Shown: positions 7,030-14,002 of the stretch, in pieces
Numbering within the stretch: position 1 is the stretch's first letter
Layout of the letters: each line of letters starts with the position of its first letter
From: an uncultured Oscillospiraceae bacterium
Lineage (GTDB): Bacteria; Bacillota; Clostridia; Oscillospirales; Oscillospiraceae
NCBI GenBank assembly: GCA_910588365.1
Contig: CAJUQS010000089.1
Location: 1-26,551 of the forward strand
Length of the DNA stretch: 26,551 nt
Direction of reading: 5' to 3'
Notes under the pieces: model-generated
Databases searched by the model: none
What the model was told of the DNA's origin: nothing
Seen by the model: only the letters and a program-made list of their open reading frames with translations
Made by a program: the position numbers and the translations under genes

Positions 7030-7057
7030 CACTCTTGAGATGTCAGAAAAACTGACA
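7009..7057. promoter_or_regulatory. Tandem operators of the XRE divergon
   Basis: TGTCAG-AAAAA-CTGACA (7041-7057) is a perfect palindrome with six-base arms. TGTCGG-TTTTT-CTGATA (7009-7025) is the same site read from the other strand with two changes. The centres are 32 bases apart, about three helical turns, so both sites face the same side of the DNA. One site fills the -35/-10 spacer and the other covers the transcription start. This is a classic arrangement for cooperative repression by the adjacent XRE protein (inference). Confidence 0.8.
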
Positions 7058-7079
7058 CACAAGCAAGGAGGTACATTCA

Positions 7080-7322
7080 ATGAGCATTCTGCATGAAATC
7101 TATCATGAAACATACGAGCCATGTGAACCGCTCCGGAAGATACCCAAAGAGCTGCTAGACAGAAAATGGGCGTTTTATGAGGAGGTGGAGAAGCGGGTGG
7201 GTATCGAGCTCATCGAGCGCCACTGGGACGCCATCTGCGAGGCGGACAGCGTCCGGGACTATGTCAATTTCCGGGAGGGATTCCGTTTAGGGGTGTCCCT
7301 CATGCTGGAGATGATCCGCTAG
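7080..7322 (+). CDS. Small DUF6809-type protein under XRE control
   Basis: 80 aa, charged and mainly helical, without membrane segments. The pattern of an N-terminal 'ILHEIYHETYEPCE' followed by a C-terminal 'YVNFREGFRLGVSLMLEMIR' resembles the DUF6809 family of small Firmicutes proteins. I recognise the family but know no function. A near-perfect ribosome binding site (AAGGAGGT) lies seven bases before the ATG, and the promoter is consensus, so expression should be high when derepressed. It ends with a four-base overlap into the convergent methyltransferase gene. The pairing with an XRE repressor is common for stress-linked or mobile-element genes, but no toxin feature is visible. Confidence 0.8.
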   Translation: MSILHEIYHETYEPCEPLRKIPKELLDRKWAFYEEVEKRVGIELIERHWDAICEADSVRDYVNFREGFRLGVSLMLEMIR

Positions 7323-8071
7323 GACTTTTTTGCCAGAATGCAGTACCACTCCGCCTGCTCCGCCGGAACCGGGGCCTGCACCGGATGGGGCGCAAAGCGC
7401 TCGATCCGGTATCCCAGCTCCTTCAGCGTGTTTTCCACAATGCCGCGCTTCAAGGGGTGATAGTGCTCCTGGAATGTCTCGTGCTGAAAGGTCTTCCCGT
7501 CCTTCTCCAATGTAAAGACGATATGGAAGGTGATGGTGCCGTCCGGGTGGTGCTCCCAGAACTGGATGGTATCCACCCGCAGATCCCCGTGGAACATGGG
7601 GCGGTAGAAGTAGTACTGCTGCTTCTCCTCCAGGATTTTATCCCAGCTGCGCATATCCAAATAGAGGTACCCGCCCGGATTCACTAGCCGGTCCATGGCC
7701 GCCAGCGTCTTCACCGCGTCCTCATTGGGCACGTAGGGCAGGGAGTTCCCGGTGCTCATCACGCAGTCGTAGGTCCCCGGGGCGGTCCTGTCGATCTCCC
7801 GGAAGTCCGACTGGAACAGCTCCACCGCGAGCCCCCGGCTCTCCGCCTTTTCCCGGCATTTTTTCAGCATGGCCCCGCTCAAATCGGAGCCCGTCACCCG
7901 GTACCCCAGCTCCGCCAGCTCCAGCGTCAGGTTCCCGCTCCCAATGGAGCAGTCCAGCACGGATTTTACCCCCGTACCATCGAAGAGGACCCGGTAGTGC
8001 TCACGGAAGAGGTCCCAGCCCCGCTGGTCGAAGCGCAGATCGTAGATATCCGCGCGGTCATACAGGATCAT
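7319..8071 (-). CDS. Class I SAM-dependent methyltransferase
   Basis: 250 aa. The Rossmann motif I 'VLDCSIGSGNLTLELAELG' lies at 38-56, with the ribose-binding acidic residue D63 in 'VTGSDLS', motif II near 'FQSDFREID' and motif IV 'YDCVMSTGNSLPYV'. The C-terminal half (about 140-230), rich in aromatic and histidine residues, probably forms a substrate lid. The substrate cannot be assigned; small-molecule methyltransferases of this kind are common. Its 3' end overlaps the convergent DUF6809 gene by four bases. It lies beyond the fhs terminator and so has its own promoter. Confidence 0.88.
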   Translation of the reverse strand: MILYDRADIYDLRFDQRGWDLFREHYRVLFDGTGVKSVLDCSIGSGNLTLELAELGYRVTGSDLSGAMLKKCREKAESRGLAVELFQSDFREIDRTAPGTYDCVMSTGNSLPYVPNEDAVKTLAAMDRLVNPGGYLYLDMRSWDKILEEKQQYYFYRPMFHGDLRVDTIQFWEHHPDGTITFHIVFTLEKDGKTFQHETFQEHYHPLKRGIVENTLKELGYRIERFAPHPVQAPVPAEQAEWYCILAKKS

Positions 8072-8096
8072 AGACGCCTCCTATCCGTACAGCTAA

Positions 8097-8129
8097 GAAA
8101 ATCCCGGCGGCGGAATCGCCGCCGGGATT
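8097..8129 (-). terminator. Intrinsic terminator of fhs
   Basis: AATCCCGGCGGCG (8100-8112) pairs perfectly with 8117-8129 around a four-base loop. On the minus strand it is followed by a TTTTCTT tract (from 8101 downward). It lies about 20 bases after the fhs stop codon. Confidence 0.88.
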
Positions 8130-8148
8130 GAAAACCGGAAAACTCAGA

Positions 8149-9960
8149 TTAGAACAGGCCGGAAACCTTGCCGGTCTCGGTGTCCACGTCGATGCGGCGG
8201 TAGGCCGGATCGGAGCTGGTGCCGGGCATCATGGAGATGGTGCCGGCCATGGGGCACAGGAACTTGGCTCCGCCGTACTCCAGGATGTCCCGGATGGGCA
8301 GACGCCAGTTCTTGGGCACACCCTTCCAGCTGGGCTCGTGGCTCAGGGACAGGTGGGTCTTGACCATCATGGTGCAGTAGTCGGCGTACTTGGGATCGCT
8401 CTCGAAGCGCTTGGCCTTCTCCAGAGCCAGGGGCGCCCAGTCCACGCCGTCCGCGCCGTAGACCTCCTTGGCGATCTTCTCCACGCGCTCGCGCAGAGGC
8501 ATCTCCAGGGGATACAGGAACTTGATCTCGTTGGACTCCTTGCAGGCGTCCACGACGGTCTCGGCCAGCTCGATGGCGCCCTCGCCGCCCAGACGCCAGT
8601 GGTTGCTCAGCGCGCAGCGGACGCCCTTCTCGGCGCACAGGCGGCGCAACAGCGCGATCTCCGCCTCGGTGTCGGTGTAGAACTGGTTGATGCAGACCAC
8701 GGGCACGATGCCGGACTTCTTGATGGTCTCCACATGGTGGAACAGGTTCTCGCAGCCCTTCTCCAGCAGCTCCAGGTTCTCCTTGGTGTACTCCTCGGGC
8801 AGGGGACGGCCGGCGACAACGGTGGGGCCGCCGCCGTGCATCTTCAGGGCCCGGATGGTGGCGACCAGGACGGAGACGTTGGGGGTCAGGCCGCTCAGGC
8901 GGCTCTTGACGTTCCAGAACTTCTCAAAGCCGATGTCCGCGGCGAAGCCGGACTCGGTAACATGGTAATCGAACAGCTTCAGCGCCAGCCGGTCGCCGAT
9001 GACGGAGGACTGGCCGATGGCGATGTTGGCGAAGGGGCCGGCGTGGATCAGCATGGGCTGATGCTCCACGGTGTAGCACATGGTGGGGTTGATGCAGTTG
9101 CGCATCCAGGCGGTCATGGCGCCGGCGACCTCCAGATCCTCGGTGGTCACGGGCTCGCCCTTGCGGTTGTAGGCCACGACGATCTTGCCGATACGCTCGC
9201 GCAGATCCTTCAGATCCTTGGCCACGGCCAGAATGGCCATCAGCTCGGAGCCCACGGCGATGCCGAACTTGGACTCCATCAGGTAGCCGTCCTTGTTGCC
9301 GCCCACGCCGATGATGATGTTGCGCAGGCCCTGGGCGCAGAAGTCCAGAACCCAGCCCATCTCCACGCGCTTGGGATCGATGTCCAGGCGCTTGAGGCCG
9401 CGCTTGGCCAGCTGCTCGTCGTCGTAGTTGCGCTCGTGCTGCATACGGGCGTTGAGGGCGACCATGGCCAGGTTGTGGGCGTTCATGATGTCGTTGATGT
9501 CGCCGGTGAGGCCCAGGGAGAACTCGGTCATGGGCATCAGCAGGGCGTTTCCGCCGCCGGCCGCGGTACCCTTCACGTTCATGGTGGGGCCGCCGGAGGG
9601 CTGGCGCAGGCAGCCGCCCACGTTCAGGCCCAGCTTGCCCAGGCCCTCAACCAGGCCCAGGGAGACGGTGGACTTGCCCTCGCCCAGAGGGGTGGGGGTG
9701 ATGGCGGTGACTTCGATGAACTTGCCGTCGGGCTTATCCTTCAGCCGGTTCATGATCTTGATGAAGTCCAGCTTGGGGGTCTTGCCGTAGGGAATGATCT
9801 CCTCGGGGAGCAGGCCCAGCTTCTTCCGGAACTCCTCCACAGGGGGCAGGGTGCGCTCCGCTTCCTCAGCGATCTGCCAATCCTTGTACTCGGTGGGGTC
9901 CAGGGTTACGCGCCCGGTCTCCGGGTCCACATACTTGCCGTCCTTGAATTCAATTGCCAT
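8149..9960 (-). CDS. fhs: Formate--tetrahydrofolate ligase, divergent subtype
   Basis: 603 aa. It joins formate to THF with ATP to give 10-formyl-THF, the entry of formate into one-carbon metabolism and the first step of the Wood-Ljungdahl methyl branch. The nucleotide loop TPTPLGEGKST is at 88-98. Further conserved blocks are 'GTAAGGGNALLMPM', 'LTGDINDIMNAHNL' and 'PFANIAIGQSSVI'. Typical bacterial enzymes are about 555-560 aa; here there is an N-terminal extension of about 25 residues and many changed blocks. AAGGAGG lies six bases before the ATG. It stands alone between its own leader and terminator, separate from the fchA-folD operon but in the same neighbourhood and orientation. Confidence 0.96.
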   Translation of the reverse strand: MAIEFKDGKYVDPETGRVTLDPTEYKDWQIAEEAERTLPPVEEFRKKLGLLPEEIIPYGKTPKLDFIKIMNRLKDKPDGKFIEVTAITPTPLGEGKSTVSLGLVEGLGKLGLNVGGCLRQPSGGPTMNVKGTAAGGGNALLMPMTEFSLGLTGDINDIMNAHNLAMVALNARMQHERNYDDEQLAKRGLKRLDIDPKRVEMGWVLDFCAQGLRNIIIGVGGNKDGYLMESKFGIAVGSELMAILAVAKDLKDLRERIGKIVVAYNRKGEPVTTEDLEVAGAMTAWMRNCINPTMCYTVEHQPMLIHAGPFANIAIGQSSVIGDRLALKLFDYHVTESGFAADIGFEKFWNVKSRLSGLTPNVSVLVATIRALKMHGGGPTVVAGRPLPEEYTKENLELLEKGCENLFHHVETIKKSGIVPVVCINQFYTDTEAEIALLRRLCAEKGVRCALSNHWRLGGEGAIELAETVVDACKESNEIKFLYPLEMPLRERVEKIAKEVYGADGVDWAPLALEKAKRFESDPKYADYCTMMVKTHLSLSHEPSWKGVPKNWRLPIRDILEYGGAKFLCPMAGTISMMPGTSSDPAYRRIDVDTETGKVSGLF

Positions 9961-9973
9961 AGGAATCCTCCTT

Positions 9974-10004
9974 GTTCCCCGGGATATTTCACCACCCCCG
10001 GGAA
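9974..10004 (-). other. Hairpin just upstream of the fhs ribosome binding site
   Basis: On the minus strand TTCCCGGG...CCCGGGGAA folds into a stem ending only a few bases before AAGGAGG. It could modulate fhs translation. No known riboswitch consensus was recognised in the roughly 160-base leader. Confidence 0.45.
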
Positions 10005-10124
10005 AATATTTATTTTGACGCCGCGCTTCAATACGTCCGCGACCCCGGCGCCAATAACGAGATTCGTGCGCGGCCCAGCCGCGCGGAAAGACGGGGAAAT
10101 CTGACAGCCCTATCTTTCGTTAAA

Positions 10125-10153
10125 ATAATATCAAACTTTTGCCGAATATACAA
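10125..10153 (-). promoter_or_regulatory. Likely fhs promoter
   Basis: TTGTAT (10148-10153) and TATTAT (10125-10130) on the minus strand are spaced by 17 bases in a locally AT-rich island. They imply a 5' leader of about 155 bases. The stretch 9961-10319 holds no gene: it contains this promoter, the leader and the repeat hairpins at 10238-10294. Confidence 0.5.
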
Positions 10154-10237
10154 TTGGCATGTTTGACAATTATTTAACAGTTCCTTGTGCAAGGTCACAA
10201 GAGGGGATTTGCGCCCCCCTGCGGGAGACGGGCGGAC

Positions 10238-10310
10238 GTTCCTTTTTGCCCGTGCAAAAAGGAACCGCGGGGTGTGGGGCCGCGCAGGCCCCACTTAGCT
10301 CGCGTCATTG
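10238..10310. repeat. A/T-stem hairpin with GC hairpin, inverted relative to the copy near 13400
   Basis: GTTCCTTTTTGC/GCAAAAAGGAAC (10238-10249 and 10254-10265) is followed by GTGGGGCC/GGCCCCAC (10274-10294) and a tract reading CGCGTCATTGGGCG. The reverse complement of this whole block closely matches 13399-13474, so two inverted copies bracket folC, folT and DUF3786 (about 3.1 kb apart). The block also lies downstream of folC and may serve as its transcript end. Confidence 0.75.
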
Positions 10311-10319
10311 GGCGTCCAC

Positions 10320-11594
10320 TTACGCTCTCCCATCCCGGAAGCACTCCCGCACCTCTCCGCTCATATATAGCGATCCCAGAGCGCAGGCCACGCCGCCGGC
10401 GCCCTCGGCCGCAATGGCCTTTGCCACGCCGTCAGCCACACTCCCGCAGGCCGTGGCCCGGGCGCCAAGGGCCCGGATGCGCTGTGCCAGCTCCTCCGCC
10501 TTCATGGCCCGGGGGTTCTCCGGCCGGACGGTGAAGAACTGCTCCGCCAGGGGGACGATGAGCCCCAGAATGGACTCCACGTCCTTGTCGGCCATGACGC
10601 CGGTGACAAAGGTGATCTTCCGCCCGGGGAACAGCCGGGTGAGGCTCTCCGCGGTGGCTCGGATGCCGTGGGGGTTGTGCCCCCCGTCCACGATGAACAC
10701 CGGATCCCGGCGCAGCACCTCGAACCGCGCAGGCCAGCGGGTGTGCTCCAGGCCCTGCCGGACGGCCCCGTCGGGGATCTGCCAGCCCCGTGACCGGAGG
10801 ACCTCCACGGTCTCCAGCACCACGGCGGCGTTGTTGAGCTGATAGCGTCCCACCAGGGGGATGCACAGGTCCGTCCATCCGCCGTAGGTGAAGCTCTGGC
10901 CGCTCAGGCCGAACTCCCCGGGCACGATGGCGGAGAAATCGGGGCTGCGCAGAGCCGCGCCCCGCTCACGGCAGACCTGCTCGAATACCAGATCCGCCTC
11001 CGGGTTGCCGCCATAGCTGACCACGGCGCAGCCCGGCTTGATGATGCCGGCCTTGGCCCGGGCGATGTCAGCCATAGTGGGGCCCAGCTCCTTCACATGG
11101 TCCAGGCCCATGGCGGCGATAACCGCCGCCTCGGGGGTGTCGATGACATTGGTGGAGTCCAGCTCCCCGCCCATGCCCACCTCCAGCACGATGATATCGC
11201 ACTTCTCCCGGCGGAAGTACTCCATGGCCAGGGCGGTGATGAGCTCGAACTCGGTGGGGGCGTCCTCCATGGCGTCGGCATAGGGCCGGATGTGGTCCGT
11301 CAGCTCCGCCAGGGTGCCGTCGGGGATCTGCTCCCCGTTTACCTGCATCCGCTCGTTGAAGCGGTTGATGAAGGGGGATGTGTACAGGCCCGTGCGGTAC
11401 CCGGCCCGCTCCAGAATGGACGAGAGCATGGCGGCGGTGGAGCCCTTGCCATTGGTGCCGGCGATGTGGATGAACTTCAGCTCCTTCTGGGGGTTCCCCA
11501 GCTTTTCCAGCAGCTCCCGGGTGCGCTCCAGGCCCAGCTTGCTGCCCACCCAGTTGACGGAGTGGATATACTTGAGTGCTTCTTCGTAGGTCAT
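10320..11594 (-). CDS. folC: Bifunctional folylpolyglutamate synthase / dihydrofolate synthase
   Basis: 424 aa, Mur-ligase-like. It adds glutamate residues to folates with ATP, trapping imported folate in the cell. The ATP loop GTNGKGS is at 46-52. 'LYTSPFINRFNERMQVNG' (the folate-binding loop region), 'EVGMGGELDSTNVI' and the C-terminal domain opener 'VDGGHNPHG' are all present. The gene follows folT by 39 bases on the same strand, so it most likely shares the riboswitch-controlled transcript. The start has only a weak AGGT ribosome site. Import plus polyglutamylation in one operon suggests salvage of external folate; whether it also has dihydrofolate synthase activity cannot be decided here. 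Confidence 0.95.
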   Translation of the reverse strand: MTYEEALKYIHSVNWVGSKLGLERTRELLEKLGNPQKELKFIHIAGTNGKGSTAAMLSSILERAGYRTGLYTSPFINRFNERMQVNGEQIPDGTLAELTDHIRPYADAMEDAPTEFELITALAMEYFRREKCDIIVLEVGMGGELDSTNVIDTPEAAVIAAMGLDHVKELGPTMADIARAKAGIIKPGCAVVSYGGNPEADLVFEQVCRERGAALRSPDFSAIVPGEFGLSGQSFTYGGWTDLCIPLVGRYQLNNAAVVLETVEVLRSRGWQIPDGAVRQGLEHTRWPARFEVLRRDPVFIVDGGHNPHGIRATAESLTRLFPGRKITFVTGVMADKDVESILGLIVPLAEQFFTVRPENPRAMKAEELAQRIRALGARATACGSVADGVAKAIAAEGAGGVACALGSLYMSGEVRECFRDGRA

Positions 11595-11633
11595 ATCGCT
11601 TTTACCTGATTTCGTATGTTATGAGTTGCCGGG

Positions 11634-12254
11634 TCACGCCCTGCGGAGGATATGGCTGACCACGGGCTTGTAGACGGCGCGGTTGACAACGGTAACCACC
11701 GCGGCGTTCACGGCGATGGTCAGCGGCTTGGTGGCCAGGCGCTGGAGGAAATTTGTCCCCAGCAGGATCCAGAAAATGGTCATATCCTGCTTGACCATCA
11801 TGCAGCTATACAGGGTGCTGCCGACAAGGCCGAACACAAAGCTGTTCAGAAAGCCCACCACGATGACGATGGCCGCCACCTTCCAGGTATCCCTGGTCTC
11901 CGCCAGGGGGCTGCGGAAGATATACTTGGTGCTCACGCCGCTGAGGATGCCCACGGAGAGGGGCCCCAGCACCAGGGGCGGGAACCAGGTGCCGTAGCCG
12001 CTGAGGATGGTACCCAGGAAATCGGCGATGACTGCCACGATGGCGCCGGGAACGGGTCCCAGCCACATGCCGGCCAGGATGACGGGGATGCTCTCAAAGC
12101 TGATGCGCAGAGTGTCGCTGGCCTGGATGCTCAGAAAGCGGGCGAGGATGATCTGCATGGCTACCAGCGCCGCCATCATGACCAGGTTGCGGGTCGTGAG
12201 CAGCTTGCCTCTCTTGGGGGTCGTGGTGTTCTCGGGTTTGTTGGTACGCTCCAT
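11634..12254 (-). CDS. folT: Folate-family ECF transporter S component
   Basis: 206 aa membrane protein. After a polar N-terminus (1-20) there are about six hydrophobic helices. Hallmarks of the FolT group are 'FLSIQASDTLRISFESIPVILAGMWLGPVPGAIVAVIADFLG' segments, with the conserved region linking helices 1-3, and 'LSGYGTWFPPLVL'. It binds folate and works with a shared ECF energising module (EcfA, EcfA', EcfT), which is not in this window. The ATG at 12254 has AGGAGG eight bases upstream; the open frame upstream is the non-coding leader. The THF riboswitch and terminator in that leader strongly support the folate assignment. Confidence 0.93.
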   Translation of the reverse strand: MERTNKPENTTTPKRGKLLTTRNLVMMAALVAMQIILARFLSIQASDTLRISFESIPVILAGMWLGPVPGAIVAVIADFLGTILSGYGTWFPPLVLGPLSVGILSGVSTKYIFRSPLAETRDTWKVAAIVIVVGFLNSFVFGLVGSTLYSCMMVKQDMTIFWILLGTNFLQRLATKPLTIAVNAAVVTVVNRAVYKPVVSHILRRA

Positions 12255-12332
12255 TTCGCGTTCCTCCTTAAAATTCCGCCCCGAAGGGCTGATGTTTAGG
12301 AGGTAAAGTAGGGCTGCCGCACAGGGGGCCCG

Positions 12333-12379
12333 AAAAAAACATGCCAATCCAAGCCGCCCAAGGCGGCCAAGATTGGCAT
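12333..12379 (-). terminator. Riboswitch-linked intrinsic terminator before folT
   Basis: On the minus strand ATGCCAATC and GGCCGCC pair with GGCGGC and GATTGGCAT in one long stem (12341-12379), followed by seven Ts (12333-12339). It lies between the THF aptamer and the folT start, so it is a regulated attenuator rather than an end-of-gene terminator. The GATTGG of its right arm is repeated on the 5' shoulder of the aptamer (12599-12604). That segment could capture the left arm and act as antiterminator (inference). Confidence 0.9.
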
Positions 12380-12496
12380 GGATACCATCCGGGTGCTGGA
12401 CGCAGCCGCTCGAACCGCTGCGCAACCAACTTCCCTGTGGGAACAGCCATCGCCCTTCCGGCCCAACGGCTGTCCCGGCGGCGCGAACGCCGCCTG
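12380..12496 (-). other. folT leader between aptamer and terminator
   Basis: This 117-base stretch holds several GC hairpins on the minus strand: GGCGGCG/CGCCGCC (12479-12496, touching the aptamer), GGGACAGCC/GGCTGTTCCC, and CGCAGC/GCTGCG. The GGCGGC of the first could also pair with the GCCGCC of the terminator stem. No gene is present. Confidence 0.6.
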
Positions 12497-12600
12497 GTAG
12501 CGGATGCAGCATACCATCGTAGGCCCTATTTCGCGGGGGCCTTTCGTGCAAGGGCAACTTCCCAGCCGCTTGCCACTTTACGCGATATGCTTACTCTACC
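12496..12600 (-). ncRNA. Tetrahydrofolate (THF) riboswitch
   Basis: Read on the minus strand, the 105-base element opens with GGTAGAGTAAGC and closes with GCTGCATCCGCTACC. P1 is GGTAG/CTACC and P2 is GCATA/TATGC. The conserved CGCGTAAAGTG follows P2, then GCAAG/CTTGC (P3), CACGAAAGG and GGCCC/GGGCC. Order, spacing and the closing TGCATCCGCT block match the known THF riboswitch class as I remember it. It precedes folT, the classic target. THF-class riboswitches usually lower expression when reduced folate is plentiful. This makes import and polyglutamylation (folT-folC) folate-repressed. Confidence 0.92.
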
Positions 12601-12648
12601 AATCCTATTCGATTCCGCCGCCGGGACCCCCGTCCCAGCAACAGGGCT

Positions 12649-12677
12649 ATCATACACCATATGGACGCGGATTGCAA
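12649..12677 (-). promoter_or_regulatory. folT-folC promoter
   Basis: TTGCAA (12672-12677) and TATGAT (12649-12654) on the minus strand are separated by exactly 17 bases. Transcription would begin near 12642, about 40 bases before the THF aptamer. Confidence 0.75.
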
Positions 12678-12705
12678 GTTCTTTCACAAAGATTTTCCGG
12701 GAAAT

Positions 12706-13329
12706 TTACGCCCCCTGCAGCGCCGACCCGATCCGCTTCATCCGGCCCAGCACGATGTCCCCGATAACCGCCATATCCTCAGCGGTGAAGGCGTAGCGGA
12801 AGTTGTCGGAAAACAGGATCTGGGCGTTGGGCGGAAATTCGTCGTCCCCCAGCCAGAGCAGGAGCTGGATGGTGAGCCCCGGCATCAGCTCCACCTCCCA
12901 GCCGCAGTCGCTGCGGGAGAGCTTTTTGGCGGGCAGCCTCTCCATAATCTGATTGAGGAGCTCCGGCTTTGCGCCGTAGGAGAAGGCAAAGCGGTTAATG
13001 CACCGGCCGGTGAACTGCCGGAGGTAGACCTCCCCCCAGGGGAACTCCCGGTAGGTGAGGTACTGCCCGCCGGGCATGGCGTACCGCCCGTCCAGCAGGT
13101 AGCGCAGAAACAGGATGCGTTCCCCGTTGCTCAGGGGGGAGGGGCCCACGATGGTAAAATCCGGGTGGGAGACGGTGAACTTCTCCCCCAGCAGCTCCAT
13201 GGTCACGGTGCCCGCCTCCCCGTCCAGGGGGAGGCCGCAGCGGGCGGCCATCTCCGCCAGGGAGCCTTCTCTATATTTTTCCAGATAGAATTCCAGAGGT
13301 TTGCCCTCTTTGTTGTTGACGACCTCCAT
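12706..13329 (-). CDS. DUF3786 domain protein
   Basis: 207 aa soluble protein. The pattern 'YLEKYREGSLAEMAARCGL', 'HPDFTIVG...ERILFLRYL', 'LTYREFPWGEVYLRQFTGRCINRFAFSYG' and C-terminal 'IQLLLWLGDDEFPPNAQILFSDNF' followed by 'AFTAEDMAVIGDIVLGRM' fits the DUF3786 family of anaerobes. The function is not known to me. The start at 13329 has AAGGA about seven bases upstream; the longer open frame runs back into repeat DNA and is rejected. It is the next gene upstream of the folT leader but has its own promoter region, so a folate link is only positional. Confidence 0.82.
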   Translation of the reverse strand: MEVVNNKEGKPLEFYLEKYREGSLAEMAARCGLPLDGEAGTVTMELLGEKFTVSHPDFTIVGPSPLSNGERILFLRYLLDGRYAMPGGQYLTYREFPWGEVYLRQFTGRCINRFAFSYGAKPELLNQIMERLPAKKLSRSDCGWEVELMPGLTIQLLLWLGDDEFPPNAQILFSDNFRYAFTAEDMAVIGDIVLGRMKRIGSALQGA

Positions 13330-13394
13330 AGCTGGTCCTTTCTTTTTTTGACTTTGGTCCCGGGGCGTGAACCGCCCGAGCGGTTGCCCGGCGC

Positions 13395-13546
13395 AACGCC
13401 CAATGACGCGAGCCAGATGGGGCCTACGCGGCCCCACACCCCGCGGTTACTTTTTGTACGGCCAAAAAGTAACCAAAAAGCCGCCAGAACCCATGGTTCT
13501 GGACTCCTTTACTCGGGGCCGTCCCAGGCAGCGCTTGCGCTGCCGG
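13395..13546. repeat. Dispersed hairpin block upstream of DUF3786
   Basis: The block contains CGCCCAATGACGCGAG, GGGGCC/GGCCCC, the perfect A/T-stem hairpin GGTTACTTTTTG/CAAAAAGTAACC (13445-13474), a CCAGAACCATGG-type palindrome and GGCAGCGCTTGCGCTGCC (13529-13546). Its left half is an inverted copy of 10238-10310, and its right half shares the last module with 5657-5674. The gene-free stretch 13330-14002 is made up of this block, composite repeat copy 2 and the hairpins up to 13975. Confidence 0.75.
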
Positions 13547-13548
13547 AC

Positions 13549-13868
13549 GGCCTGCCTCGGCGGGGGTTTTTCGGACACGCTCGCAAGTGAAGAGCTGCGG
13601 TGCCCCGTGAACAAGTAAATCCTACGGGGTTCTGATCTAGTGGTCTGGTGCTTGAAGCACTCCGCCTGCCGGCCTCTTAAAGGGATAGAGCCTGCAAAGG
13701 GGATCCCTCCGAATCGCTGCAAAGCAAATCTGCACCGCACCGATGTGCCACAGCAGGGGCCCCGTTAGGGCTCGTGGGTAGACGCAGAAGGGCGGCAGAC
13801 GAAGGGTATGCACCGCCGGTAGAATCAATCCAGCTACAACGGAGGGCAAATAAAAAACAAATGGAGTA
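13549..13868. repeat. Composite dispersed repeat, copy 2 (uninterrupted)
   Basis: This copy matches 1-484 apart from the 156-bp MITE. Bases 13549-13638 differ from 1-90 at two positions only; the rest is more diverged. It preserves the empty MITE target (a single TA near 13638-13639). No supported gene lies within it. Confidence 0.8.
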
Positions 13869-13919
13869 TCGCCCTCCGGGCGATGCCGGGGGGCCGGGGG
13901 ACTCCCCCGGCGGCTTTTT

Positions 13920-13975
13920 GGTACCTTTTTGTGCGCACAAAAAGGCACCCGGGGCGCGGGGCCGGGGAGGCCCCG
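13920..13975. repeat. A/T-stem hairpin downstream of the pyrophosphatase gene
   Basis: The nearly perfect palindrome GGTACCTTTTTGTG/CACAAAAAGGCACC (13920-13949) is followed by GCGGGGCC/GGCCCCGC (about 13956-13975). It is another member of the dispersed family, lying just beyond the minus-strand pyrophosphatase stop codon. Confidence 0.65.
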
Positions 13976-14002
13976 CAAAGGACAGCAAGCCTATTCCTGG
14001 GA

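Noticed and set aside
8128..10104. 658-codon plus-strand open frame opposite fhs
   Set aside because: Antisense shadow of fhs with repetitive LGV/QVL composition.
9961..10120. Possible ZTP or THF riboswitch in the fhs leader
   Set aside because: A GGGGTCGCGGACG tract is loosely similar to the ZTP class but the conserved 3' CCGCCTGGGC block and the class layout are missing.
12380..12410. T-box-like GGATGGTATCC in the folT leader
   Set aside because: Only a partial resemblance to the T-box sequence; no specifier loop, and folT is not an aminoacyl-tRNA or amino-acid gene.
13447..13740. 97-codon minus-strand frame in composite repeat copy 2, with a relative at 84-350
   Set aside because: Lies over hairpins and repeats, has no ribosome site and the frame is broken by the MITE in copy 1. 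More likely non-coding.
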